This document shows positions 10,775-22,486 of a stretch of 64,000 bases of DNA, one piece after another. Under the pieces are notes generated by a model. It had not been told where the DNA came from. It worked only from the letters and a program-made list of their open reading frames with translations, and searched no databases. The stretch's first letter is position 1. Each line of letters begins with the position of its first letter. The DNA is from Ananas comosus (lineage: Eukaryota; Streptophyta; Magnoliopsida; Poales; Bromeliaceae). The translations under genes were made by a program, and so were the position numbers. Location: assembly GCF_001540865.1 (NCBI RefSeq), contig NC_033632.1, positions 4,516,321 through 4,580,320 on the forward strand, given 5' to 3'.

Positions 10775-13700
10775 ATGTTTTGTTCTCTAATAATGGGTCT
10801 TTTTAGAAGAATCATCCCATTAATTTGTTTAGCTCTATTAAGCTATGCAAGTGCTTGCTCTAATGGAGCATGCAAGGTTAGTGCTCTCTCTCTCTCTCTC
10901 TCTCTCTCTCTAGATTAGTTTGAAATAGAAATAAGTAAAATTGTATGGAATCTCTCTCTTCTATGAACAAAAATTGTATGGGCACCGTCCCCAAACTAAT
11001 CCCCAACTATTAGTTTGGGGACGATGTGGATGGGCGCTGTGTGGTGATCGCGCACGTATCTCAACCTTCTCTTTCTCTCCATCTGCTTCTTTTTCTCTCT
11101 CTAAAAGCTCATGGCGCACGAATTTTCTTTTTCTTTTTCTTTTTTTTCTATTTTTGTTCTTTCGATAGGCGCGCGCTGACCACGCGGCGCCCATTCACAT
11201 CATCCCCAAACTAATAGTTTGGAAACGATGCCCATACAATTTTTGTCCCTCAACTGTAGGCCATTTTGAAATGTTCCCTCAACAGTTTTTTCTTTTTTTC
11301 TTTGCATTTGTCTAAATCAAGTGACACTTCTTAGTTTTCGATATTTTTATTTGAGTGAATCCAGTTGATTAATTTTTTTCAAAAATTTATTTAATTTATT
11401 AATCATTTCATCAAATTTGATTATTTAATTATTTTTCAGCAAATAAATTAGAATAATTAATAGCTAATAGTTAATGGAACCATCATATGAAATTTTTTTT
11501 TATTTAACCAATTAGAATAACTGATTTAAAAAAAAAAAAAGATAATTAGTCAACTATTTTATTTTATTTTATTTTATATTATATGATAATAAATTCCATG
11601 TACATAAATGTTTCACAGCTACATGACAGTTGCTCCTCTAATGGGGATTGTGAGCCCGGTCTATATTGCTTCAATTGCCAGCTCGAATTCTCTGGTTCAC
11701 GGTGCGTCCGGTCCACTGTTTCTAACCCCTTCGAGATAGTTGTAATTTCCCCCTCCCATGTTTTCATAATTTACTTTTAGTCCCTCTCTTATTTATTTCC
11801 TGTTTCTGCATCTTTCTATACATATTTTTGCACTCGTTTAGTAGTAAAATGGCTTCTGAATGAATAATGTGGATTGGGCAAATAAACTTATATATCCCTA
11901 AAATGTTTGAAAAATTATGAATTCGCCCCGTGAAATTTTGATTCCCAAAGAGAAATACTATATGTATGTGCAAAAAGTGAGTGTAAATCTTACATGCTAT
12001 CTGTCCAAACTCGAAGGCACAATGTTTTCACACTAACGTTATAATCTTTTTTTTAATATTAAAAATCCAAAAGAGGTGTTTGAACTCTGGGATCAGAGGT
12101 TTATAAGATTTACACCTGATTATCAGGTGCCCATGATCAATCTGATAAGAAGGGATAAGAATTAATCTTAATATCCCTACTTAAGTGCATGATGGATATC
12201 AGATGAATCATGCCATGAATACTTTGTTGGTGTGCAAGATATATGATTCTATTATTTGTAGCACCTAGTTTTAGTTAACATGTTATCTAGCATATTTGCT
12301 CATTCCATTGCTTGTAACACTACACTGTTTCTATAATTTGGTAATCCTTTGATAACAGAACAACTCACTGCCATTCAACAAGTATGCATTTCTCACCACA
12401 CACAACTCCTTCGCCATCGACGGAGAGCCGTCACACACCGGAGTTCCGCGCGTCACCTTCGACAATCAAGAGGACACTGTCACACAACAGTTAAATGTAT
12501 GTGTGTAATGTCTCACACAACACACAACACACAACAGTTAGATGTTTCTATTTTTCATTTTATACCAAAAAAAAAAAAAGCCTTCTTAGTGATTAATATT
12601 GTTTAAGTTTTATTTGTAGAATGGTGTGAGAGCCTTAATGCTGGATACTTATGACTTCAAAGGTGATGTGTGGTTGTGCCATTCAACAGGGGGGAAATGC
12701 TATGATTTTACTGCATTTGTAAGTATAATTTTAACTTGTATATTTTAGTACCAATGTATTTTGATTTGCAAAATTTTCGCTTTTTATAGAGTCATTTTGC
12801 TTTCATATATGTTAGTCATGCTTAAGTTAAGGCACTGATTGTTTTTGTAATCTTAGTATCTGATTTCTATATAATAACTCAAAGATGTTGTTTACAAAGA
12901 TTAATTATCTTTGCAGGAACCTGCTCTAGATACCATGATGGAAATCGAAGCCTTTCTGTCGGCGAATCCATCTGAAATCGTCACGCTGATATTAGAAGAC
13001 TACGTACAAGCTCCGAACGGACTGACGAAAGTATTCAACGAATCAGGATTGTTACAGTACTGGTTTCCTGTTTCGAAAATGCCCCAAAATGGCGAGGATT
13101 GGCCTCTCGTGAGCGACATGGTCGCGAACAACGAGCGCCTCCTCGTATTCACTTCGATCCGGTCGAAGCAGGAGACCGAAGGGATAGCCTATCAATGGAA
13201 CTTCATGGTCGAAAATCAATGTAAGAAACTTCTCTTCTTTCACTTTTTTCACTGTCTGTTTGGATGCGTGAATATCTTGTTCCGTATATATCTTTCTTTT
13301 ATGATAGTTATTTAGTCGGGAGTATGAAAAGATGTTTTACAGTAATTGCAATCTTTTTTGGGGGGACCTTATTAGATAAGTCGCGTTATGACGGAACATG
13401 CTAGAAATTATCGCCGAATTACTTATTCCAGCATCCAAATACGCCCCCGGTGATGAATTTTGGCAATTGTTAAAGTGAAACTAAACAAGGAGTTACAAAA
13501 CTATCAATGTTATCATAATTGTTCTTCATTTTATACTTACATTACCTGATCTCTAATCTGAATACATTATCAATGTAGATGGAGATGATGGAATGGAAGC
13601 TGGGAAGTGTTTTAACCGCGCAGAATCGTCGCTGCTCAACGACACAACGAAATCTTTAGTTCTCGTAAACTATTTTCCGACGATTCCTGTGAAACTGACG

Positions 13701-15508
13701 TCGTGTTTGCAGAACTCAATGGGCCTTGTGGACATGCTCAATACCTGCTACATCGCATCGGGTCACCGCTGGGCTAATTTCGTAGCAGTTAACTACTACA
13801 AGGTAAGTAATTTACAGCTGTTCAGAAGATGTTCACAAAATCTGCAGTTTGTTGATTTAGTTTTGGATTAACTGGTTGCAAATTTAGTCCCTAAGTGTTG
13901 GCCTCAATCTGTTAGAATTGAAACTCTGCAGAAGAAATTCAAGTCAGAACTTAAACACATTGAATTGTTAAAATTGAAACTCCGAGGAGACGACATATAT
14001 TGCTGAAACCAAAACTCTTGTCGCGAAATTCGAATCGGGGTCAATCTTTAGGGACTAAATTATAGGCAATATTGATTTTTGTTTGATAATTTGCGGAATT
14101 TGTGGGCATTTGAGCATTGAGAAATAACCTTAATAATCAAAATTTTGCATTGATTTTGTATAGAGGAGTGATGGGGGAGGTGCATTTCAAGCCACTGACA
14201 TGCTAAATGGGAGGCTTTTGTGTGGATGTCAGGATGTTCATAATTGTTCAGTAAGTTTCCAAATTTTTATCTGAATTTTATGTAGCTTTATAATATTCTT
14301 GACAAAATTTACATGTGGGGAATCACCATTTACATTTTCTAGTTCAAAAAATTTCCTAATTTTGAAAATGCAAAGCATACTAAATTGATAGAAGCTAATA
14401 GAAAATATGGTAAACAAAAATATTAGGGAGTGTTAAATAATGCGAAACAACTGTAAGTTGCCCTACAGCTTAAGCTACCAAAAAATAGTGTTCCTAATAT
14501 CTATATTTAATACTCTCCTTTAGGTCTGGACTCTGAGACTTTTTTGATAGACCCACGACACAGATTTGAATCAAATTAAGAGAAAATTAAATAACGCTAA
14601 GAGTTTGACGGAATTTGAAATCAGAATCTTATACTCTGATACCATGTTAAAAAAATGTGAAACAATCTTTTGTTCTCCAATAGCTTAAGCTATTAGAGGA
14701 TAGTGTTATCTGAATGAAAATTTTCTATGATTCTCAAATTTTATGATTGTAACAAGGATAAATTGCACTAGTAGTCCCCGAACTTCGAGGCAAGTTTTAT
14801 TTTTGTTAAATATAAAAAACTTTGAACATCGTTTTCTAACAGCTTAAGTTTTTAGAGCACAACGGTTGTTTCACAATTTTGATCCCTGCACTTTTGATTT
14901 CGACATTCAAGACATTGAACTTTCAATAAGGTTCCATCTTAGACCCTTAACTTCCAAAAAATTTCATTTTGGTCCTACCTTACAGCACAAATTGTTGCGT
15001 GCGCCTAATTCATATGCATATTCGTACACCATAAATTCGTCGGTTCTTTACCACATCTCATACTTTCAATTCAGCAATCGAATTTATATGTAGACGAAAA
15101 TTCTAACTTGGCGAGAGATAAGTTTGAAGCATGAGATAATCTTTGAATTGAAAGTATGAGATAGATGAAGAACGCAGAGTTTATATTGTACGAACAAGCA
15201 GATGAACTAGATAAAAATAATGATTTTAGTTTAATGTAAGGACTAAGAACTAAAATAAAATAATTTTGGAAGTTTGGGGATTCAATTAAAACCTTACTAA
15301 GAATTCAATGTCTCGAATGTCGAAATCGAAAGTTTGAAAACCAAAATGAAACTTCACTCAATGTTCGGGGACTACTAATGCAATTTTCCCAAAGATATGT
15401 TTAACACCACCCTTTTTTTTTTTTTTTTTTTAAGGATAATTGTCTACATACTCTTCAAAACTTTAATAATATTTCATTTACCTTAACTTTTTTTTCCTGC
15501 AGCAATGA
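10775..15508 (+). CDS. Secreted PI-PLC X-domain-containing protein (At5g67130/At1g49740 family)
   Basis: Exons: 10775-10876, 11619-11741, 12359-12496, 12620-12718, 12917-13220, 13579-13802, 14164-14250 and 15503-15508. All junctions are GT-AG, the phases close, and the product is 360 aa. Residues 1-27 form a hydrophobic signal peptide (start ATG 10775; an in-frame ATG at 10793 is also possible). Next comes a Cys-rich segment (about residues 28-63, with CSSNGDCEPGLYCFNC). The X domain follows from about 76, with the two His expected for PI-PLC acid-base catalysis at about residue 90 (FLTTHNSFA) and 142 (VWLCHSTGG). Motifs such as MLDTYDF and NNERLLVFTS fit the plant family; the Y and C2 domains of true plant PI-PLCs are absent. 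Biochemical substrate is not established for this family. The last coding exon is only CAA TGA, placed 1.25 kb downstream beyond a large foldback element. Intron retention at 14251 would add eight codons instead, so the C-terminus is the least certain part. Confidence 0.9.
10967..11246. mobile_element. MITE in intron 1 of the PLC-like gene
   Basis: 280-bp element with inverted ends ACAAAAATTGTATGGGC(A) and, at the right, the exact complement GCCCATACAATTTTTGT. An inner inverted CCCCAAACTA/TAGTTTGGGG occurs twice on the left side. GC-rich core without protein homology. Confidence 0.85.
13253..13449. mobile_element. MITE in intron 5 of the PLC-like gene
   Basis: The left end CTGTTTGGATGCGTGAATA is mirrored by a right end whose reverse complement reads GCGTATTTGGATGCTGGAATA. 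About 200 bp, with no coding capacity. 'TTTGGATGC' ends are typical of hAT-type plant MITEs. Confidence 0.65.
13876..14069. mobile_element. Foldback MITE in intron 6 of the PLC-like gene
   Basis: Ends TTGCAAATTTAGTCCCTAA and, reverse-complemented on the right, TTGCCTATAATTTAGTCCCTAA. About 194 bp. Two internal direct repeats (GTTAGAATTGAAACTC and GTTAAAATTGAAACTC, 13911 and 13968) sit inside. Confidence 0.75.
14430..14710 (-). mobile_element. LTR-retrotransposon-type fragment (reverse), intron 7 of the PLC-like gene
   Basis: Contains CTCTGATACCATGTTAAA at about 14635-14652, the reverse complement of the TGGTATCAGAG primer-binding phrase of copia-type elements, followed by TCTCCAATAGCTTAAGCTATTAGAG. 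Related fragments recur at about 16570-16860 and 18640-18850 in the same orientation. Family membership is inferred. Confidence 0.5.
14756..15390. mobile_element. Large (about 635-bp) foldback element in the last intron of the PLC-like gene
   Basis: The left end AAATTGCACTAGTAGTCCCC pairs with the right end (AAATTGCATTAGTAGTCCCC on reverse). The arms align over nearly their whole length, including TTTCGACATTC, CTTCCAAAA and CTCATACTTTCAATTCA, meeting around 15070-15150. The left arm alone carries an extra piece near 14828-14872 (TTCTAACAGCTTAAG...GGTTGTTTCAC) resembling the LTR fragment just upstream. Confidence 0.8.
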
Positions 15509-15738
15509 TCTACACCTGGAGCATGCTCTTCTACAATAACCCAATAGGAAGAGAAAAAAAAAAAAAGAAGAAGAAAAGATTATAACATTGTGTGTGGTAT
15601 CTCCATTTTCTTGTTTATAATTATATAATTTATGTATAAATTTGTTGTGACAGTTTTTTATATTTTTTTTATGACAGTTAATATCTATTATAATCAATTA
15701 GTATACCTTTTTCTAATAGAATTAAAAAAAAAAGAAAA
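15509..15738 (+). other. 3' UTR and flank of the PLC-like gene
   Basis: Sequence after the TGA at 15506-15508. It contains an A-rich GAAGAAGAAAAG block and a T-rich run, with no canonical AATAAA close by. Confidence 0.4.
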
Positions 15739-15872
15739 ATTTTCAAATACCACCTTGTGGTTTTGTATTTTTTTTATTTTAGTACCATAATACTAAATTG
15801 ATACACTTTAAACTATAGAATACTAAAGTAAGAAAATGCGAAATCACAAAGATGGTACTTGAAGTTTACCCC
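15739..15872. mobile_element. Internally deleted MITE, same family as 33431-33787
   Basis: The right end CTTGAAGTTTACCC and inner words AATACCACC, TTATTTTAGTACC, TTGATACACTTTAAACTATAGA and AGTAAGAAAATG match the arms of the 357-bp element at 33.4 kb, but the middle is missing and the left GGGTAAAC tip is lost. About 134 bp. Confidence 0.7.
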
Positions 15873-16370
15873 CAAAAAATGCATGTTCCAAAGTCAAAGC
15901 ATGATCACAAAATCAAAATTGATTTTGGGGCTTTTCCTTTTTTTTTTTTGGTGGAAATTTTTGCCGTTCATTTCACGGATTTGTAGTATTTTATAAACGC
16001 TCTATATTTTTTATTCGATATTCTAATAATATTATAGCTTTTAGTCCATTATGAGGCACAAAATTGCCAGGACCCCCTCAATATTTTAAAAATTTTATAT
16101 AGTTCTCTAACTAATTAGGTATAGTAAAGATCAAAATATTACAAATTTTAGTCTTTAGGAGGTCAAATTAATTTTTTTTTTCTTACAAAAATTCAGTACA
16201 TTTTTTTCTCTCCCCAGATTGGTTAAAGTCACGTTAATTCTTTCGGTTGTAACCGTAATATCTGAATAAGTATTTTGGACTACAAAAATCGAACTCCGGA
16301 ACAAGATAAAGAAGCACTTTTCATAAATTCTTCGGTCGTGAATATTAAAAAAGAAAATTCACCTAAACGT

Positions 16371-16520
16371 TTTTTGTTGAGAGAATGGTAGCATACGATA
16401 TGCTTCGTTTATTTTTTTAAAAAATAAACTCAGTTAGAAATGTGGAGCAAGTAGGCTTCAAACTTAGGACCTCAGATACCAATCATCAAGTTTTTAGCCA
16501 GTTGCATGCACTAGTAACTG
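16371..16520 (-). mobile_element. Diverged SINE, reverse orientation
   Basis: On the minus strand it ends AATAAACGAAGCATATCGTA, TGCTACCATTCTCTC, the same tail as the SINEs at 8.6 and 26.9 kb and the LINEs here. The Pol III boxes are decayed. Confidence 0.6.
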
Positions 16521-16569
16521 TAATAGACTTTGAACTTAGAAACTTCAAACTTGCATGTATTTGTTGTTA

Positions 16570-16860
16570 GCATAAAAAAAATTGTGAGAGAACGGTGTTT
16601 AATCTTCGACGCTCCCCCCTCAAGTTGACCTCACAATTTTTTAATAGACTCAAAATATAGACTTCAATTAATTGAAAGAAAACAAAATAAAACTAGAAGT
16701 CTGGTAGGGTTTGAATTGGAGACCTCAGACTCTGACACCATACGAAAAGATGTAAAAATAATTAATTTCTTCAAACACTTTAAAAAAGTTACTAGAGAAT
16801 GATGTTTCTAATATTTATATTCATCCAATAGTACCATCTAAAACAGTTCATATCGATGTA
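16570..16860 (-). mobile_element. LTR-retrotransposon-type fragment (reverse)
   Basis: GAGACCTCAGACTCTGACACC near 16720-16742 and ACTAGAGAATGATGTTTCTA with following ATATTTATATTCA match the fragments at 14.4 and 18.6 kb. It also contains GACGCTCCCCCCTCAAGTTG (16601-16625). Confidence 0.45.
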
Positions 16861-17094
16861 TCAATTATTAAAAATATCGGAATTGTTTACATTACCATTA
16901 ATTAGATTTTTTTTTTTTCTGGTAAACTTTAATTTCAGAGTTTCACTGAGATGTCCATGAGTAACTTTTATCAGTGCCCATATCATGCTGCAAAATTTCT
17001 GCAGAAAATTTATACAAGACAAATATAGAAATATATTCCATTTAACTAAAGGAAAATCAACAAGAGATACTTGGATTCAAATTAAATACTACAC

Positions 17095-20000
17095 TTAGTT
17101 AAACAACTGCCTCTGCAGCTTCAACTTTTTTAGGCCCAAATTCCTCGCAGCCTCGCCGCAAATGACCTCGTCGACTAGATCCTTAAAAATCAATTTTTCG
17201 ATCTCCAAAACCATCTCTTGTAGCTCATTTCCGAATTTTTCCCATCCTTCAACAGTTTTATTCTTGCCCGACGATAATCCATCCTCGTCGTGATCGTCGA
17301 AGCTGCCAGCATTTCGGCTTTCAGCTTGAAGTTGGTCAATCTCCATGCACACATCTTTGAACAATTGCTGGCCGGTCAGCTTCTTCATACAGAAAAACGA
17401 ACTCTGTCGATGAAATGCGCTTCCAATTTCCATTTTCTGGGCTATAATTTCGTTCGCGACGTCAAAAACCAGCTTTCGGTGAAGCTTTTCGGGATTCGGC
17501 TTTGGCTTCTTGGCAGGTGTTGTGAGCTGCTCTATCTTTGTTTGTTCGAGAACAAGAAACAGTTCAGGGTTGATCGAGCTTTTGAATTCGGCCGTGAAAT
17601 CTTTGCGCAGGAGTCCTGACGCCGAGAGAATCTCGTATACGTACCGATGATCTTTAGAATCAAGAAACACTGCGTCTTGATCGACGGTCACGACTTCGTC
17701 GTCTCGTGAGCTCAGCTGTTTGAGTTTCTCGACAAGGGCCGCCATGTTTTCCATGTTGGAGACCTCTTTGCTAACTTTAGAAGGCGGTGTGTCCGGTAGG
17801 CTTGTTGGATTCCAGTACTCATCTGAAGTATGAGTTTCTTCAACTGCTCCAAGGAAGGGAAAAAAAAAAAAAAAAGAGTTTGTAGATTGGTTAGTAAACA
17901 AGTAGTCACGAATATCATAACTTAAAAACCTTACATGATTATTTGTTTAGGGTTTTTTTAACCTTTCAATTCAGTTTGATTTTCAAAAATATGTAAATTT
18001 TAAATTTTCGGGCTTTTTTTGCATTTGGCTTCCTCAAAATATTTTTTTTACAAATAGTCCCAACAAATTTATAATTACAAATTTAGCCCTATCCCCGCCA
18101 CGCAAGCGCCACGTCAGTAACATGGTTTTAAGTTGAATACGGTGAATCATTCATCGTGTTCAAACACGGTGAATGATTCACCGTGTTCCATATCTATATT
18201 CCCCTTCTTTTTCCTTTTTATTTTCCTTATTTTTTTTCGCAATACATATATATTATACTTTTCCTAAACACGATGAACCATTCACCGTGTCTAAACACAG
18301 TGAATGGTTCACCGTGTTCAACTTAACAAACTAGCCCCAACCCCGCTCACGTGGCGCTGACGTGGCACCTGCGTGGTAGGGTTAGGGTAATTTTTACAAA
18401 TATAAATTTGCTGGGGCTAATTTTTAAAATAAATTTTTTCCAGAGGGCCAAATGCAAAAAAAGCCCTGAATTTTCTTTTAGGATTTAGTTGAGAAGGAAG
18501 GGATGTCCAAATGAAATGGTTAAACTAAACCAAACCAAATTATGGCTTGGATCAAATAAATATTTCAGTGAGGTTCGACCGGTTTAGTCCGGTTCTCAAA
18601 AATCCTCAATTAGAAAATGTTGGTCCAACAGAGGAAAACCCCAAAAACTTAACCGAGATGAAGCGAACATACTCATGTAAAATTATATAGACAACCATTG
18701 TTCTCCAATAGCAAGGAGCCTGACTCCCGCTCTGTTCTGATACCATATTAAATTATATAAAATAATTGTTGTTCTCCAACAGCTTAAGTTATCAGAAAGC
18801 GGTGTTTTTAATATTTATATTCAACAACATAGAATTTCCGAGTCATACATAAGTATATCAAAACCAAGGTACAACACACAAACTACGGTTGCAATAAAGG
18901 AAACAACCATGATATTTATGTCATCATATTAATGACTAGGTATAGTAATGGATGGTCCATGATTATTGGTTGGTTGTGGTTGTTGGCTTATACAGCTAAG
19001 GATGTTTGTACCATAGCTAACAGCTATTAAAAGCTTTTAGCAAATTTAATCGGCATGAGAAGTGGGGCTTCATGTAAGTGGTAAAAAAGGGATTTAAAAG
19101 GGTCATTATAGCTTTGTTGTCGAAGAATTTTTTTGTTTCATTTATATTTTGGAACTGTTAATAACCTGTATTTTTTTTTAAGGGAGTCACAGTGCGGGGA
19201 AGCTTTAGGAGTTAGCTAGAACATTTAAGCAGGTGAAGATAGTAACTAGCGATTTCTACGAAGAACACACCATGAGTTACCTTGGAAAGAATTCGAGATC
19301 CGCTTTAGAGGAGAAGACCTAATGTCGTCCTGGTAAAATGGAGCGTCGAGGACGGAGACGGGGCTCGGTTGTTCAGGTGCAACAGTTCCAATGTCTTTAA
19401 CCGGCAAATCATCATTGAGGATTGAGTGATCATTCTGAACAAAAAGAAAAAGAAAAAGAATTTATTTACTGATTGTAAGAATAAAAGCATGAGAAAACAG
19501 ATAACTTATTTTCAGGTCACTAAATCTAAATATGTTACTTATATAACCCTGAAATTTTTTTATCTATCTATCTATCTATCTATATATATATACCTCTGCT
19601 ATATAATATGAATTCACCTATGTGGCTCTACTTCATGAACGATGAATCCTATAAATATAAGAATTTTGAGGTCAACAATGGTAACAATTTTGCTTTTCTT
19701 TTTCGTAGAAATCTTGTTAAAATTAAACAAAACATGATATTTCCATGAAAAATCAGAGATAGAAGACAAAGTCCATACCTTCTCATTCGACAAAAGATCA
19801 TCACCCTTGGATTCCCTGATGTCGAGACTCTTCATATTTTGCTGAACAAAAGCCGAATTTAAGTCTATTTGTTCTAAATTTCTCTCTCCGACTTCTTCGA
19901 CTTGTTCAATATCAGACCTTTTAGAAGCTTTGATCTCATTGTGACCAAATTTTCTCCTCTCGCTTCTTTTTACTGGAGCACTTTTCGGTCTTTGTCCACT

Positions 20001-22486
20001 TCTCGGAGAAGCTGGTTCAGGTAGCTGCTTATCTGTATAGTGCCTTTTGGGCTTCTTCAAATTATTAGAAGGAATAGGAGGAAGAGACTTTCTTTCTGAT
20101 TCTACCTTCCTCAGCAATCTTGGGCTGACGGAGCTCGGAGTTTCCACAGATCTTTCAGTTGCGAGCTTAATTTGTGATCTGCCCTTTTCTGAATGAGTAT
20201 ATTCTTTCCCCGCATTGAATTTCTTATCTCTTGAGAGAAATACATCATTAGGGACCTTTTTCTTTCGTGAATCCAATTTTGCGGGTTTCATAATAACAAT
20301 GGGAGAATCAAAAGCTCTCGAGGTGATGTTTCCTTTGACTGTTATTGTCCTAAAATTCCAGTCATGTCTATTACCAACTTGTTTACTGAATTTTCCGCGC
20401 GATAATTCTTTAGCGAACTCGATTTCTTTCAATTTTTTCTCAAACTCCCCATAAATTGGCGCATCTTTTCGCTTCATTTCAGGCTTACGGTATCCAGTTG
20501 TGGCTCTTTGGATAGCACTTTGATCCTTCTCTCTCCAAGGAGCTGATTCAGTTGAAACCCTAGAAGAAGAAGAAGACTTGGGTTTTGAAACCAAAGAATT
20601 ATAACTGACCTTTGGAGATTCCAATTCGCCAAAATAATTGTACTCTTTTTCCACCTTCGATCCATGAACTACCAACTCTTCGCTAGGAAGGGCTTCTAGC
20701 CCCATAAGCTTTGCAATGATACTACTTGACCGTCTATGACCCGGCGATTCTTGACCTGACGCGATCGAGAAACTTCGATTTAAAGTATTTCGATCCGAAT
20801 CCCTCCGCATTGAACTGGATTTTGAATCAAAGTTTGACCTGTTCATGGTGCCTTCTTTACTATCCAAAGATAGTCTAGGACGTTCCCTTAGTTTGGTATT
20901 TGACTTGCCATTATCTCGAGAATCGACAGACAAGCGCGGTAGTTCTCTACCGTCACAAGAGAAGCGCCGATTTTCCCTTGAGATTGCGGAGAAAGAGGCA
21001 CCTTTGGCTTCACAGTGAGATAATTTCAATGGTTCTTCTTTCACTCCTCTATTAATTGCAATCACGTAAGTCCCATCGAGTGATTTGGATAGAAGCAAAG
21101 GCCTTGGAGAGTCTTTATACTTCAGCTCCTTGTCGCTTTTCACCTCCTTGCATGAAGTTTTTATTGATAAGCCCTTGGAATCGCCATTTATTGAATCCTT
21201 CACGACATCTCGGATGTCAAATGAACTTTTTGCGGGCCTATCGGAAAAAAACGACTGATCGACAGAAGAAAATGAGGAGGAGGATGTAGAAGAGAAAGAC
21301 GCTCTTGATGATTCTAATGAGAACTGGTGTGCTTCATTCGATCTTTTGCTTATATTTTTCTCCTGCATTAAAAATCACATTTCATAACTTTTTAATGTAC
21401 TTATGTTGATACGTACGTTATGATATCGATGAAAAGGGACGGAAATATTACCAAAATGATCCGCGAAGGAGTTGTATTATTCTCTCGTCCTTGACTTTTG
21501 CTGTTCGGGATGGCATAGCCTAGACAAACAATTATAATTAAGCAACATAAAGTTAGATAATCATTTTTTACTAGAAAAAGGAATATTTTCTTAATGTGCG
21601 ATAGTAACTAAATTAATTTAAGAAAAAATTATAATTTAGGACCACTTTGGTCCAAATAAAGTTTTTGCAGAAGACGTATAGACATGTTCAAGAAGCACTA
21701 AGAGCTTTTTCCATTTGAATTGGACTTTTGAACCTCAAAAGCTCATTTTATCTCTACGCCATAGCAAAGACACGAGAATTTTTTACTTCTCAAACAATCG
21801 GCTACTGCTTCTCAAAGTAGAGAAGTTGTTCGAGAAATGACACCACAAAAGCACCCAAAGAAAAAGATCTTAAGAGGATTACAGACTCAGCGAATATATA
21901 TATATATAGCTCATGAATTAGATTGATAATGATCTAAGAAAATTACATGTATTGTGATTCAAGCAGATAAAATCCAAGCTATTAGTTTTAGTTCTTATGA
22001 TCAGCTATACAGCTTTAATTGACAATAACGAGAACACTCGACTACAAACCGAATATTAATTCATCTGCATTACGAGAAACAGATTTTGATTTCTATCTTC
22101 AAACTAAGAAAGGGAAATATATGAATTTCAGCGATTTTAACAATAATGCGCAGGAAAATTAAATTGCATGCAGTAAAAGGGGTATTAGCTTTCAAAGTCA
22201 AAGCTATACATAAAGAAAGAAACTTTTCTCAATTCAATGGAGATCATTGTTTGCAAGCAATACTTAGTGCAGCAATTTGAAGGAATAAAAACAGAGGCAA
22301 CTAAGATTCGCGGAATTCGCACAAATGCTTACCCGAAAGAATCCTCTCATGGCCATGCTTGTTGATCCGCCGCCCGCCGATGAGGTGGTGGCGATCGAAC
22401 ATCTGAAAAATCCCGGTCATGCACCCGACCTGCTTATGAAAATCCGGGTTTTCGTCGTAAAATGCATTCAAATGTTTCGCGGCCAT
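17095..22486 (-). CDS. LONGIFOLIA/TRM1-2-type protein (TON1-recruiting motif family)
   Basis: Exons in transcription order: 22486-22333, 21519-21452, 21362-19779, 19434-19281 and 17843-17095. All are GT-AG, the phases close, and the product is 902 aa (Arabidopsis LNG1 is of similar size). The family recruits TON1/PP2A machinery to cortical microtubules and promotes lengthwise cell expansion. Seen here: the N-terminal family block (MAAKHLNAFYDENPDFHKQ, then GCMTGIFQMFDRHH), a long Ser-rich basic region, the DUF3741/VARLMGLE-type motif (SSSIIAKLMGLEALPSEE), the APIYGEFEKKLKEIEF block, the basic KRHYTDKQLPEPASPRSGQR stretch, EQPSPVSVLDAPFY in exon 4, and a C-terminal DUF4378 region (YVYEILSASGLL, NPELFLVLEQTK, LHRKLVFDVANEI, LIFKDLVDEVI). 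Start chosen at the ATG at 22486, which begins MAAKHLN as in homologues. Intron 4 (17844-19280) carries a foldback MITE. Exon 5 contains a 14-base match complementary to miR167. Confidence 0.93.
18009..18468. mobile_element. Foldback MITE with near-palindromic CACGGTGAAT units, intron 4 of LONGIFOLIA gene
   Basis: About 460 bp. The left end GGGCTTTTTTTGCATTTGG pairs with the right end (AGGGCTTTTTTTGCATTTGG on reverse) and the arms extend through GCAAATTTATA/CAACAAATTTATA, CCCTA and GCCACGTCAG. The central part contains four units close to ACACGGTGAAT-ATTCACCGTGT at about 18138-18160, 18163-18187, 18267-18291 and 18295-18320. Confidence 0.85.
18640..18850 (-). mobile_element. LTR-retrotransposon-type fragment (reverse)
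   Basis: CTGATACCATATTAAATTAT, GTTGTTCTCCAACAGCTTAAG and TTTTTAATATTTATATTCAA match the fragments at 14.4 and 16.6 kb. Inside intron 4 of the LONGIFOLIA gene. Confidence 0.5.

Noticed and set aside
10941..11214. Overlapping plus and minus frames in PLC-like intron 1
   Set aside because: They coincide with the foldback MITE at 10967-11246; no domains.
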